Assembly: GCA_964593455.1 (NCBI GenBank)
Contig: CAZQHK010000018.1
Coordinates: 1-64,000, forward strand
Reading direction: 5' to 3'
DNA length: 64,000 nucleotides
Source of the DNA: CAZQHK01 sp964593455
GTDB lineage: Bacteria > Muiribacteriota > CAYSPT01
Shown: positions 14,329-24,028 of the stretch, in pieces
Layout of the letters: each line of letters opens with the position of its first letter
Position numbering within the stretch: the stretch's first letter is position 1
The notes under the pieces: model-generated
Told to the model about the DNA's origin: nothing
What the model saw: only the letters and a program-made list of their open reading frames with translations
The model's database searches: none
Position numbers and translations under genes: made by a program

Positions 14329-16659
14329 TTACAAAAACTCCAGTTCTCCCTCGAATAGCCTGGACGTTCCATCAATATCACATTTTCCCGGATCTGCGCT
14401 ACCCATGGCACCGGAGATCAGACCGGTGGCGCACAAGATAACTTCACTTCCGACCAGGAACGCTGCCCGGCCGGCAGTACGGTCGAGAGCCACCGCTTCC
14501 ATCCGCCCTTTAATCTTGATATATGAAGGTTTTCGCTGCCGCTCAAACGGGACCAGAGTACATACCCGGTAGCGGGTACCCACGGCCGCCCACTGCCCAT
14601 CGGCGGAGACAGCCGCCGCGGTGGGTACTGATTTGACCGGAACTTTTAAAGCAGCCTGACCGGGGGAAAGCAGGAAAAAGTCTCTCCCCGAAGTTCCTAT
14701 CGCTACTAAATTCCCGGCGGCCGCGCCGCAGCAGGCGGGAGTCGACAGACGCAGCAATCGTTGCGGGTCAGGTGATTCCGGCCGCCATTTAAACACACCA
14801 TCCGGCACCGCCCATACGACGTCTCCTCCTGCTAAACAACTGACAAATGTGGGAGACCCGGAGGTGGCAAACCGGTCTTCCCGGAATCCGCCGAGGGTTA
14901 GGCAGATGATTTCGCGCGAGGTGCCGAACGCAACCATCATCTCGCGGTCAGAAACGTGGGAAACGAGAATATCACCGGACACTTTCCCCTCATACACCAT
15001 CTTGCCACTCCCCGATAAAATTGTGAACGACCCGCCGGGCCGGGCCACCGCCACGAAATCGCCTCCGGAACCGCAGCTCAGAGACGAAACCGCCAGCGAC
15101 TGCTGCCAGATAATTCCACCATCCGGAGACAGGCAAAACACCCGATCTTTGGTAGCTGTGAATATCAGGCCGAGATCATGTGGCCCGCACAGGCCAACCA
15201 GTCCCGACTCCCCGGATGTGAACTCACCGGCAACGGTCCCGTCACCTTCAAAAAAGACCACTTTTTCCGAACTGGCGCATGCGGCCAGCCGGGTGCCATC
15301 AGATGATAAAAGAAGTCCCGCCCGGGAAAACGGCAACAGAATATCAGCCACCCGGCGGCGCCATAGTTCGCGGATTTCTTCCGTTCCGGATGTCGTGCTT
15401 TCTCCATTAACCAGGCCCGGTCCATTATCACCAATAATATCATTCTTAGCCGGAGGCGCCTCGTCCAGAAAATCAAGTTCACCGCTCATCGGCTGGGTCG
15501 TTCCTCCCGGCGCCGGAGCGTCAAAGAATTGGCTGCCGGATTTATCGTTCGTACCGACGGCACTCCCCGCGCCAGCGAGAAATTCAAGTCCGCTTCCCAC
15601 GGGAGCCACCTCGCCTGGCGAAGAAGAAGGCTCGGGCAGATCTTCAGTATCGGCAAACTGGATAAACATCTCGGCTGAAGTCCGGCCTGATACGACCCGG
15701 TACAAACAGACCCGGCCCGTGGAGGTAACCGCCGCTATATAATCTCCCTGACCGGAGATCCCAACCTCCATGATAGGCGCGTCCATTCTGGTAGACCATA
15801 ATGTCTCCGCCTGCTGTCCGAGAAGCAGAAGCTCATTTTCAGAACTACCTACGGCGATGAACTCACCGCTGTTAGAGAGACTCACGCTGGTGATATCCCG
15901 GTCGATTTCAACCGCCCACTCCATGAAAGGAATGATCTCCCGCACCCGCGCATAGGGAGAATGGTTCATGTTGATCTGGTTTGAAAACCGGACAATACCC
16001 TTCGACTTTGTACCGGCAACGACATTGCAGCCGTCGTCGCTGATGGAGACATGCGTGTATTTCCATTTGAACATGTGCTGCCAGTGACAGGTCCCCCAGG
16101 TATCAAAAAAAAAGGTACTGCCGTCAGCGGTAGTGGCGGCTATAAACGAGGCGTCCCAAGAGATATCGGTGGAGGAAACCGGATGCACCATGGGATATGA
16201 TTCCACCGCGCCTTGACGGCGGGCAAATAGTTTCCGGAAAAGTTCTTTGTACCACTTTTTCGCGCCACGACCATATTTCCATAACGGATTTCCGCCCTGG
16301 TCATAGCGAATAAGGGTACAGCCGGAGGTCCCAACCACGACCGTCGCCCCGTCTTCGCTCACGTTGACGCACGAGGGAACTCCACCTGTCTTGGCCTGCC
16401 ATTTGAGAATGCCTCGGGCGCTAAAAAACCGGACTATTCCGTCTTCGGCGCCCGCGACCGCTGCCTGTCCGTGAGAGGCAATGGCCACCGAACGTACCGG
16501 ACCGGGAAGACGTGTCTGCCAGACAATTCCGCCCGATGAGCCGAAACTGGTTACATACCCGGCACGGTCACCCGTCAGAACCGCGTCGCCTTCAGGCGAT
16601 ACATCGAGCGCTGTGATGGGCCGGCCGACGGAAGCCTCCCATTGCCTGATTCCTTCCAC
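14329..16659 (-). CDS. Double beta-propeller (WD40/PQQ-like) protein with GELEFL motifs
   Basis: 776 residues, no signal peptide, so cytoplasmic. Two sets of WD40/quinoprotein-like blade repeats (about 1-335 and 425-760) are visible, with recurring patterns such as ALDVSPEGDAVLTGDRAGYV, SVAIASHGQAAVAGAEDGIVRFF, SVSLSNSGEFIAVGSSENELLLL. The linker is Pro/Ser/Gly-rich and carries short motifs SGLEFL (about 356-361) and SGELDFL (about 392-398). The protein ends in EGELEFL. Similar short sequence ends the AAA+ partner. Such propellers are protein-docking platforms. The start is GTG at 16659 after AAGGAAG. It lies between the phasin-like and AAA+ genes with 12-20 bp spacing, clearly one operon. 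Confidence 0.75.
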   Translation of the reverse strand: MEGIRQWEASVGRPITALDVSPEGDAVLTGDRAGYVTSFGSSGGIVWQTRLPGPVRSVAIASHGQAAVAGAEDGIVRFFSARGILKWQAKTGGVPSCVNVSEDGATVVVGTSGCTLIRYDQGGNPLWKYGRGAKKWYKELFRKLFARRQGAVESYPMVHPVSSTDISWDASFIAATTADGSTFFFDTWGTCHWQHMFKWKYTHVSISDDGCNVVAGTKSKGIVRFSNQINMNHSPYARVREIIPFMEWAVEIDRDITSVSLSNSGEFIAVGSSENELLLLGQQAETLWSTRMDAPIMEVGISGQGDYIAAVTSTGRVCLYRVVSGRTSAEMFIQFADTEDLPEPSSSPGEVAPVGSGLEFLAGAGSAVGTNDKSGSQFFDAPAPGGTTQPMSGELDFLDEAPPAKNDIIGDNGPGLVNGESTTSGTEEIRELWRRRVADILLPFSRAGLLLSSDGTRLAACASSEKVVFFEGDGTVAGEFTSGESGLVGLCGPHDLGLIFTATKDRVFCLSPDGGIIWQQSLAVSSLSCGSGGDFVAVARPGGSFTILSGSGKMVYEGKVSGDILVSHVSDREMMVAFGTSREIICLTLGGFREDRFATSGSPTFVSCLAGGDVVWAVPDGVFKWRPESPDPQRLLRLSTPACCGAAAGNLVAIGTSGRDFFLLSPGQAALKVPVKSVPTAAAVSADGQWAAVGTRYRVCTLVPFERQRKPSYIKIKGRMEAVALDRTAGRAAFLVGSEVILCATGLISGAMGSADPGKCDIDGTSRLFEGELEFL

Positions 16660-16679
16660 GTCAAACTTCCTTCCGCCGG

Positions 16680-17003
16680 TTACTCTTCTTCCGTATCTTT
16701 CTCTGCCTGACCGGTAATCTGCGCTTCGAGAGCCTCTAACTTTTTCAGAAGTTTTTCGTATTCCTCTCTCCGAACAAAGCCGGCTTTAGTCAGCTTATCC
16801 TTGACTTCGATGCCGACTCGATCCACCAGTTTATCTTTCTCGTCTTGAATACGTTCAAGCAGGGTTTTCAAAGTCTTTTCTCCTTCGGAAGCAGTCATCT
16901 CCCCGCGCTCGATCAGGTTCTTCACGATCTCCTCCGTCTGCTCTTTGTTCATGGTAAAAAGGCCGATCCCTGCATAGAGCATCTTCTGCAGCATGCTTTC
17001 CAT
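16680..17003 (-). CDS. Phasin-like coiled-coil protein
   Basis: 107 residues with features of the phasin/PHA-granule-regulator family: a hydrophobic N-terminal segment (MLQKMLYAGIGLFTM), a helical region with TEEIVKNLIERGEMTASEGEKTLKTLL, then a heptad-rich C-terminal coiled coil (EYEKLLKKLEALEAQI) and acidic tail. The family includes proteins that coat polyhydroxyalkanoate granules, but no PHA synthase is in the window, so granule binding is not implied. The ATG at 17003 is preferred over the GTG at 17012 because AGGTG is well spaced. It is first in the operon with the propeller and AAA+ genes. Confidence 0.7.
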   Translation of the reverse strand: MESMLQKMLYAGIGLFTMNKEQTEEIVKNLIERGEMTASEGEKTLKTLLERIQDEKDKLVDRVGIEVKDKLTKAGFVRREEYEKLLKKLEALEAQITGQAEKDTEEE

Positions 17004-17272
17004 GTTTCTCACTCACCTCGCTTTCAACACTTTTTTTGAGAACGGAATCACTACCGGAGAAAATATCTATCCCCGAAGCAGTTCCGAGTCATTCCAGATA
17101 TCAAATAATACGTGGTAAAAGACAGGAGTGTCAACGCATGGCACTTCCACCGTTCTTTTCAGTCTCACATTTTCACAGAACCTCTTCTCCTCATCTTGTC
17201 TGGCAGGAAGCTGGTGTGCTAGGATGCAACAGAATTATGCCGTGTGAAAAATCGTGACAGGAGGGAAGTCAT
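17004..17272. other. Divergent intergenic region
   Basis: This separates the minus-strand phasin operon from the plus-strand molybdenum hydroxylase operon, so it must carry both promoters. I found no close consensus box, repeat or RNA gene in it. Confidence 0.3.
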
Positions 17273-18118
17273 TTGCACACCAACATTAAAGAATTTTTTT
17301 ATCCGCAATCCGTGGAGGAAGCAGTCAAGCTCTGCTCCCGGCGCAAACTGAAGACGGTCCCCATCGCCGGCGGCACGAGCCTGTCGGTACGGGATACTTC
17401 ATCTGTCGGCGCGATCGTCGACCTTACCCGTTTGAACCTTTCTTACATCAAGAAATGCAAACAATACACCCGGATCGGTGCCACCACCACGGCCACCGAA
17501 ATCGCGGAATCGACTCTGCTGCCAAAACCGGTGGAGGAAACCCTGGGACAGGCCGCCGCGGCCATTGCTTCACCTCAGCTCAGGAACCGGGTCACCATCG
17601 GGGGTAACATCGTACAGATCTACCCCTGGTCCGACCTGCCCGCGGCGCTTCTGGTACTGGAGGCCAGGCTGGCTATTGCCGGCAGCAAAAAGCGGACAGC
17701 CAAGATAACCGATTTTCTTAAAGAACACCCGTCCCGGTTCCTCAAAAAAGGGGAAATCGTGACGGAGATCCGTATCCCTCACCTTAAGGGCAAGATCAAG
17801 GGCGCTTTCGTAAAAGTGACCCGCTCCGCGGTAGATAACGCACTCGTAGACGCGGCCTGTATCCTTCACACCAGCCGTGGAGTTATCGATGTGGCCCGGG
17901 TGGCGGTCAGCTCTGTAACCAGGCTGCCTGAAAGACTTACCGGCCTGGAAAAACTTCTCCTGAAGAAAAAGGTATCCCCCGCCCTGCTGGCACAAGTGGA
18001 AGGTTGGATAAACTCGAACCTCAAAGTGACGCGTATGGTGGGCGTTTCCGCCTCATATCGCAAGAAGTTGGCCGCGGTAACCGTCAGACGGCTGATCGCG
18101 GACTGCCTGAAAAAGTGA
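17273..18118 (+). CDS. FAD subunit of a molybdenum hydroxylase (XdhB/CoxM type)
   Basis: 281 residues with the FAD-binding signatures of the medium subunit: IAGGTSLSVRD near residue 30, an ASPQLRNRVTIGGNIV loop with TIGGN, and CO-dehydrogenase-flavoprotein-like C-terminal half (VSSVTRLPERLTGLEKLL). It passes electrons from the 2Fe-2S subunit to an acceptor. The start is TTG at 17273, after AGGAGG. It is first in a three-gene cluster with the Fe-S and Mo subunits, all closely spaced. Confidence 0.9.
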   Translation: MHTNIKEFFYPQSVEEAVKLCSRRKLKTVPIAGGTSLSVRDTSSVGAIVDLTRLNLSYIKKCKQYTRIGATTTATEIAESTLLPKPVEETLGQAAAAIASPQLRNRVTIGGNIVQIYPWSDLPAALLVLEARLAIAGSKKRTAKITDFLKEHPSRFLKKGEIVTEIRIPHLKGKIKGAFVKVTRSAVDNALVDAACILHTSRGVIDVARVAVSSVTRLPERLTGLEKLLLKKKVSPALLAQVEGWINSNLKVTRMVGVSASYRKKLAAVTVRRLIADCLKK

Positions 18119-18136
18119 GAGGAGGCGAACATTACC

Positions 18137-18607
18137 ATGGAAATACAACTGACTATTAACGGAGTGAAAAAGAAATTCCACATTGAACCCGGAGAGATCC
18201 TCCTCGACCTGCTCCGCCGGGAAGGCTATTACAGTCTCAAGAAAGGCTGCGGGCAGGGCGAGTGCGGTTCATGCTCGGTGCTGCTGGACGGCCGGGCGGT
18301 AAAGTCGTGCCTCCTTTTCGCCGCGCAGATGCAGGGGCGCAATCTGATTACAGTTGAAGGTATCGGCACCACCGATAATCCGCACCCCATCCAGACCTCC
18401 CTGGTGAAAGAAGGCGCCGTACAGTGCGGATTTTGTATACCCGGTAAGATCGTCTCCCTGAAGGGGCTCCTGGACCGTAACCCGAAACCGTCTGATCACG
18501 AGATCCGCCGGGCCCTGGAAGGAAATCTCTGCCGATGTACCGGCTACGTGAAGCAGATCAAAGCAGCCAAGAAGGCTGCCGGCAAACTCAGGAAGGCAAG
18601 GAGGTGA
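18137..18607 (+). CDS. 2Fe-2S subunit of the molybdenum hydroxylase (XdhC/CoxS type)
   Basis: 156 residues with both expected cluster sites. The plant-ferredoxin-type site is KKGCGQGECGSCSVLLDG with a fourth Cys in KSCL; the C-terminal helical domain has QCGFCIPG and LCRCTGYV. It carries electrons from the Mo site to FAD. GGAGG precedes the ATG, 18 bp after the FAD gene, and the Mo subunit starts 8 bp after its stop. Confidence 0.95.
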   Translation: MEIQLTINGVKKKFHIEPGEILLDLLRREGYYSLKKGCGQGECGSCSVLLDGRAVKSCLLFAAQMQGRNLITVEGIGTTDNPHPIQTSLVKEGAVQCGFCIPGKIVSLKGLLDRNPKPSDHEIRRALEGNLCRCTGYVKQIKAAKKAAGKLRKARR

Positions 18608-18615
18608 AGGCGGTC

Positions 18616-20949
18616 ATGGCCAAGAAAAAACTTGATTTCAAAGTTGTGGGGCACAGCGTAGACAAAGTGGACGCCCTGGGGCTGGCCTGTGGTAAACCGG
18701 TCTTCACCGACGATATCCATATACCCGGGCTGCTGCACGCCAAACTACTCAAGAGCCCGCACGCCCATGCACGGATCAAGAAGATCGATACCTCCGCGGC
18801 TCAAAAAGTACCCGGCGTCGTCTGTATCTTGACACATAAAGACGTCCCCCGGGTAGCTCACACTACCGCCGGCCAGGGATATCCCGAACCGTCTCCGTAC
18901 GACACCTTCACCCTGGATAAGAAGGTCAGATTTGTCGGCGACCGGGTGGCGGCCGTGGCGGCCGAGACCGTCGAAGCGGCCGAGGAAGCCATAAAAAAAA
19001 TCAAAGTGCAGTACCAGGTGCTCCCGGCGGTCCTCGATGCCAAGGACGCCATGAAAAAGGGCGCACCGGTTATTCATGACGAACCGGAAGCCAGGGTGAT
19101 CATTCCTATCGTTTATGACAAGAAGAAAAACCTGGCGGGTCACGTGGACACCGAAGTCGGCGACGTCGAAAAAGGACTCAAAGAGGCCGATCACGTTATC
19201 GAGGCCGAATACGAAAGCCACTATGCCCAGCACTGTCCCCTGGAGCCGCACATCACTATTACCTGGCTGGACGAGAAGAACCGGCTGGTCATCAGGACCA
19301 GCACCCAGGTCCCCTTCCATGTCCGAAGAATAACCGCTGAACGCCTGCAGATACCCATCGGGCGGATCAGGGTCATCAAGCCCCGGATCGGGGGCGGATT
19401 CGGTACCAAGCAAGAGGTCCTGCTCGAAGACATCTGTTCGGCCCTGACCCTAAAAACGGGCCGGCCGGTGAAACTGGAGTACACCAGGGAAGAGGAGTTT
19501 TACGCGGGCCGGACACGCCATCCCCAGGTTATCTGGCTGAGGACCGGAGTCAAGAAAGACGGAACCATCACCGCCATCGACATGAAAATCCTCATGAACA
19601 CCGGTGCTTACGGGTCTCACGCCCTGACGGTGGTCTGTAACTCCGGCAGCAAGGTGCTCCCCCTCTACAAGTGCAAGAACGTCAAGTTCTGGGGCGACAC
19701 TGTCTATACCAACCTCCCCGTCGGCGGCGCGTACCGCGGGTACGGCGCCACGCAATCCTATTTCGCCATGGAAAGCCAGATGGACGTGATGGCCGAAGCC
19801 ATCGGCATGAACCCGCTCAAGTTTCGGCAGATCAACCATATCAAGTCGGGTGACGGGTCTCCCATCTTCGAAGCACTTGGCGAAGGGAAAGCGGGCGTCG
19901 AGCAGACGATCGGCAGCTGCGGCCTGGTGGAATGTATTATCGCCGGAGCCAAGGAGATCGGTTGGAAGAAGAAATGGAAACCCGGCGGCAGCGGTAAAGG
20001 CACGAAACGGCGGGGAATGGGGATGTGTATCCTCATGCAGGGATCGAGCATCCCCGAGATCGACATGGGGGCCGCCACGATCAAGATGAACGACGATGGG
20101 TCGTTCAATATGCTGGTCGGCGCCACCGACCTGGGTACCGGCAGCGACACGGTGCTCTCGCAGATCGCGGCTGAAGAACTGGGAGTTGCCATAGACAAGA
20201 TCATCGTTCACTCATCCGACACCGATTTGACGCCTTTCGACGTGGGCGCTTATGCCTCCAGTACCACGTATTTAAGCGGTATGGCCGCGAAGAAAGCCGC
20301 CGCCGCCGTGAAGAAACAGATCCTGGGTGTGGCCGGGGAGATACTTAATGTCTCGCCCACGAAACTCACCATCGAAAACGGTGTCGTAAAGGGACCCGGC
20401 AACAAGCAAGTCAGTTTCCGAGATGTCGGTTTCCGCTCCCTGTACGAAAAAAACCAGTTCCAGATATCAGCCACCGAGTCTCATATATCCCACAAGTCGC
20501 CGCCGCCCTTCTCGGCCCAGTTCGCCGAGGTGGAGGTGGACACGGAGACCGGTCAAGTGACAGTGCTCAAGTTCGTTGCCGCTGTAGACTGCGGCACCGC
20601 CATCAACCCGGCCCTGGCGGAAGGACAGGTGGAAGGAGCGGCCCTCAACGGTATCGGGTTCGCTATGACCGAAGAGTTCATCTTCGATAACCGAGGCCGT
20701 ATGATGAACCCGAACTTCATGCACTACAAGATACCCTCCACCACGGATCTGCCGGAGTTGAAAGCAATCCTTATTCCGACCTTCGAGGACACCGGGCCTT
20801 ACGGGGCGAAAAGTGTATCCGAGATCGGCATTAACGGACCCCTGCCGGCTATCGGGAACGCCATCTACAACGCCGTCGGCGTACGGATGTACAAAAGTCC
20901 CTTCACACCGGAGAAGGTACTCAAAAAGATGGAGGAACTGAAGACATAG
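18616..20949 (+). CDS. Molybdopterin-binding catalytic subunit of an XdhA/CoxL-type hydroxylase
   Basis: 777 residues. The N-terminal domain (hammerhead region, VDKVDALGLACGKPVFTDDIHIPG) is followed by the Mo-cofactor regions GGGFGTKQE, GGAYRGYGA and a C-terminal SEIGINGPLPAIGNA carrying the catalytic Glu. AYRGYG is the xanthine-dehydrogenase/aldehyde-oxidoreductase type; the AYRCSF loop of aerobic CO dehydrogenase is absent, so this is not a form I CO dehydrogenase. The substrate (purine, aldehyde, N-heterocycle or other) cannot be told from sequence. The start at 18616 follows AAGGAGGTG. No cofactor-insertion chaperone is nearby. Confidence 0.92.
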   Translation: MAKKKLDFKVVGHSVDKVDALGLACGKPVFTDDIHIPGLLHAKLLKSPHAHARIKKIDTSAAQKVPGVVCILTHKDVPRVAHTTAGQGYPEPSPYDTFTLDKKVRFVGDRVAAVAAETVEAAEEAIKKIKVQYQVLPAVLDAKDAMKKGAPVIHDEPEARVIIPIVYDKKKNLAGHVDTEVGDVEKGLKEADHVIEAEYESHYAQHCPLEPHITITWLDEKNRLVIRTSTQVPFHVRRITAERLQIPIGRIRVIKPRIGGGFGTKQEVLLEDICSALTLKTGRPVKLEYTREEEFYAGRTRHPQVIWLRTGVKKDGTITAIDMKILMNTGAYGSHALTVVCNSGSKVLPLYKCKNVKFWGDTVYTNLPVGGAYRGYGATQSYFAMESQMDVMAEAIGMNPLKFRQINHIKSGDGSPIFEALGEGKAGVEQTIGSCGLVECIIAGAKEIGWKKKWKPGGSGKGTKRRGMGMCILMQGSSIPEIDMGAATIKMNDDGSFNMLVGATDLGTGSDTVLSQIAAEELGVAIDKIIVHSSDTDLTPFDVGAYASSTTYLSGMAAKKAAAAVKKQILGVAGEILNVSPTKLTIENGVVKGPGNKQVSFRDVGFRSLYEKNQFQISATESHISHKSPPPFSAQFAEVEVDTETGQVTVLKFVAAVDCGTAINPALAEGQVEGAALNGIGFAMTEEFIFDNRGRMMNPNFMHYKIPSTTDLPELKAILIPTFEDTGPYGAKSVSEIGINGPLPAIGNAIYNAVGVRMYKSPFTPEKVLKKMEELKT

Positions 20950-21020
20950 CGGTTGCTAAAACTGAAGTGACGAAGCGCTAACCGCGTAGTAGCCACATTA
21001 TTTGGAGGCAGGCTGACAGC

Positions 21021-23969
21021 GTGAGTCCAAAAACCGAAGCTGCTCCCCAGGGCGAGACCACCAGGAAGCATCGGGGAGAAAACGTCCGGCTCATCTCGCT
21101 CGCCCTGGCGGTTTTATCGTTCCTGATGATACTTGCCCTGTCGTATACCCGTTTCTACCACCAGGTAGAGCTGAAGACTCTTGACCTCCGTTTCAGGTTA
21201 CGGCCGCCGATTTCCGTTTCCGCAAAGATAGTCATGATCGATCTGGATGATGAGAGCGTCCTCAAATTCGGCCGGTGGCCTTGGCCCCGCACCATGATGG
21301 CGGAATTAGTTGACCAGATCACCCGGTATGGTGTCGACAACATCTTTTTCGATATCGAGTTTATCGATCCATCAGGAGAAACATTAACCGCCGAACACAC
21401 AAAGCAAGACATTCAGAAAAAGTTTGATAAACTGAAGGGAACCTTATTCACGCTCATCGAGAAAGACCTCAAGCACGTCGAAGCCGGTGGCAGCGCGGAC
21501 GAACTTTTAGATAAACTGTTTCAGTCCGGCGGTGAGATCACGCGTGAGATCCGGGAACTCGAGACCGTCTTGACCTCGGGCCTGCACGATCCCGACCTGG
21601 CTCTGGAACAATCGTTCATTCGGAACGGCCACATCGTCTGCGTCTTTCACTTTGACACGTACATCGAAGAGAGGGTGAATACCGGCAATATACTGGAAGA
21701 GGCCATTCTGGCGCAGCTCAGGAAAAACCTGGATCTGACGGCATCTGATATCGCCGCCGACCTGAACCTCAGTATCAAAGATGTGGAACTCCTTCTGCCT
21801 CGCACCAGGAACCGGGTGGTGGCGGAAACGGTGAGAGAAATAGTCTCTTCCGCGGGAGAGACCTTCGAGATAGACTTATTGGCCGATCGGGTGGTGGAAG
21901 CTCTTCCCAGCAAAGAGGCCGAAGGATGTCGGTACCGGGCGGAACAGTTCATAACCCGGGACCTGGCCCGGAAAATCCTGCTCGAACGCTTCAGCCTGCC
22001 GCTTTCCAGAGCGAAAGATTACCTGCCCCATTTTCGGATTGCCGGTCTGGTACCGATCATACCCGGGCTGGCCCAGGCCGTTCGGGGGGCCGGTTTTGCC
22101 AACGCCAATCCGGACATCGACGGCACCTTCAGGCGGCTGCCGCTCTTTCTGAATGAGGGAGACAGACTGCTTCCCCAGGGCGCCTTCATGCTCTCACTAG
22201 ATCTATTGGGTGCCGAACTCAAAGACATCCGATTCGATGAGCGCGGAACGCTCATCATTTCGCCTGCCGGAGGAAAAGTGCTGGAGTTACCCCTGGACCG
22301 GAACAACATGTTCCTGGTCAACTGGGCTGGCGGCTGGCAGAAACCGTTCAAGCATCTGTCAGTCAGCGAGCTCATGACCGACAGGGAGATGGAAAAAGTA
22401 CACTGGCGGCTCTTGAAGAGCGCGTTTGAACTTTTACGCCGGCGGGAGGCAGACCATATGGATGATCTGCCCGGTTCCGAAGAGACAATCACTAAAGCCC
22501 ATGAGACAATCGTACCTGAACTGGTAGATTTTGCAACAAGACTGAACCGCATGGTGAATACCAGCGATAGGCTGAAAAACAAACCTGCCATGCTGGAAGA
22601 AGCGCTGGCCCGGGTGGCCCGGATGGAACGGTTGCTGGGCAACCTGAAGATAGTCAAGGCCGAGCGGCAGGTACTGCGGGAAAAAATCAGCGCTAAGATT
22701 ACCGGCCGCACTTGCCTGGTAGGCTCCACTGCCAGTACGTCAATTGACCTGGGCGTGACTCCCTTCGAAGAGAAATACCCGATGATAGGAATGCACGCCA
22801 ACCTGTTAAATGGCATTGTGACCGGCAACTTTATCCGGGAACTGCCTGCCGAGTGGACCTATGGCACCGCTTTAATCATGGCCCTGGTGCTCGGATTCAC
22901 CCTGCCTCGCCTGGGTTACAAAGCAGGCACCAGCGTGGTGCTGACCATGGTCCTGGGATACATACTGGCCGGGTTCTACCTCTTCTTCCTAAAAGGCTTC
23001 ATCGTGGAAATGATCTCGCCCGTACTGACCGTTTTCCTGGCCTTTACCTTCATCTCCGTCTACCGTTACCGCACTGAGGAAAGCCAGAAAAAATATATCA
23101 AGGACGCCTTCTCCCATTACCTCTCCCCGGACGTCATCAACCAGCTTATCGCCAACCCGGAAAACCTTACCCTGGGCGGCGAGGAACGGGTGCTCACCGC
23201 CCTGTTCTCCGACGTGGCCGGTTTCTCAACCATCTCCGAGAAGCTCTCACCTTCCGAGCTGGTAGCCCTGCTCAACGAGTACCTCACCGCCATGACTGAC
23301 ATCATCCTGGAACATGGCGGAACGGTTGACAAATACGAGGGAGACGCCATTATCGCTTTCTTCGGAGCCCCGGTATCATTCCCTGACCACGCCGAACGCG
23401 CCAGTCTGGCCTGCATCCGGATGCAGGAAAAACTGGCCTCGATGCGGTCGGAATGGAAAAAAACCGGAGAACCGTTACTGACTGCCAGGATCGGTCTTTG
23501 CACCGGCCCCATGGTGGTAGGCAACATGGGTTCAAAAACCCGCATGGATTACACTATTATGGGTGATTCGGTTAACCTGGCCTCACGCCTGGAAGGAGCG
23601 AACAAACAGTACGGCACTTCGATCATGGCCGCCAACACGACCTATATTGAAACTTCCGAAGCGATTGAAGTCCGCTTGATCGATGTCATCAGAGTAGTAG
23701 GCAAAAAGACTCCCGTAAGCGTGTACGAACTGCTGGCGGCCAAGGGTGAACTCGATAAGAAAGACACCCGATGGCTGGCTGCTTACAACGAAGCCCGGGA
23801 ACTCTATGCTCAGAAACGCTGGCCGGAAGCGTTGGCGGCTTTCAACCGGACACTGGAACTTCGTCCGGACGATGCCCTGTCTAAAACCTACATCGAGAGA
23901 TGCAACCGGTTCATAAAAGATCCGCCCCCCGAAGACTGGGACGGTGTATACACCCTGACATCCAAGTGA
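21021..23969 (+). CDS. CHASE2-domain class III adenylate/guanylate cyclase
   Basis: 982 residues. The order is a cytoplasmic N terminus, one membrane helix (about 24-44), a large periplasmic CHASE2 sensor (LKTLDLRFRLRPP, FDIEFIDP, up to about residue 610), three membrane helices (about 620-690) and a catalytic domain (about 705-890). The domain has both metal-binding Asp positions (ALFSDVAGFS and KYEGDAIIAFFGAP) and DYTIMGDSVNLASRLEG. A TPR-like tail follows (RWPEALAAFNRTLELRPDDA). The sensor has a long helical insert (about 130-330). It should make cAMP or cGMP in response to an envelope signal. The start is GTG after GGAGG. FecR-type partners lie just downstream on the opposite strand. Confidence 0.88.
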   Translation: MSPKTEAAPQGETTRKHRGENVRLISLALAVLSFLMILALSYTRFYHQVELKTLDLRFRLRPPISVSAKIVMIDLDDESVLKFGRWPWPRTMMAELVDQITRYGVDNIFFDIEFIDPSGETLTAEHTKQDIQKKFDKLKGTLFTLIEKDLKHVEAGGSADELLDKLFQSGGEITREIRELETVLTSGLHDPDLALEQSFIRNGHIVCVFHFDTYIEERVNTGNILEEAILAQLRKNLDLTASDIAADLNLSIKDVELLLPRTRNRVVAETVREIVSSAGETFEIDLLADRVVEALPSKEAEGCRYRAEQFITRDLARKILLERFSLPLSRAKDYLPHFRIAGLVPIIPGLAQAVRGAGFANANPDIDGTFRRLPLFLNEGDRLLPQGAFMLSLDLLGAELKDIRFDERGTLIISPAGGKVLELPLDRNNMFLVNWAGGWQKPFKHLSVSELMTDREMEKVHWRLLKSAFELLRRREADHMDDLPGSEETITKAHETIVPELVDFATRLNRMVNTSDRLKNKPAMLEEALARVARMERLLGNLKIVKAERQVLREKISAKITGRTCLVGSTASTSIDLGVTPFEEKYPMIGMHANLLNGIVTGNFIRELPAEWTYGTALIMALVLGFTLPRLGYKAGTSVVLTMVLGYILAGFYLFFLKGFIVEMISPVLTVFLAFTFISVYRYRTEESQKKYIKDAFSHYLSPDVINQLIANPENLTLGGEERVLTALFSDVAGFSTISEKLSPSELVALLNEYLTAMTDIILEHGGTVDKYEGDAIIAFFGAPVSFPDHAERASLACIRMQEKLASMRSEWKKTGEPLLTARIGLCTGPMVVGNMGSKTRMDYTIMGDSVNLASRLEGANKQYGTSIMAANTTYIETSEAIEVRLIDVIRVVGKKTPVSVYELLAAKGELDKKDTRWLAAYNEARELYAQKRWPEALAAFNRTLELRPDDALSKTYIERCNRFIKDPPPEDWDGVYTLTSK

Positions 23970-24006
23970 TGAACAGATGTGGTCTTTCCCCAGCCGCAGC
24001 CGGAAG

Positions 24007-24028
24007 ACTGGTGAAATATCCGGGTTAA
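24007..24028. repeat. Short repeat end (family member F)
   Basis: ACTGGTGAAATAT followed by CCGGGTTAA matches, with two mismatches, the end of the 188-bp element at 44223-44410. It lies in the short gap between converging genes and overlaps the last codons of the LRR lipoprotein gene. It may be a remnant of the element. Confidence 0.4.

Noticed and set aside
14849..15742. 297-residue plus-strand frame inside the propeller gene
   Set aside because: Antisense shadow; Ser/Pro/Arg-rich with no domain.
18616..20949. Aerobic CO dehydrogenase large subunit (CoxL form I)
   Set aside because: The AYRCSF loop is absent; AYRGYG is present.
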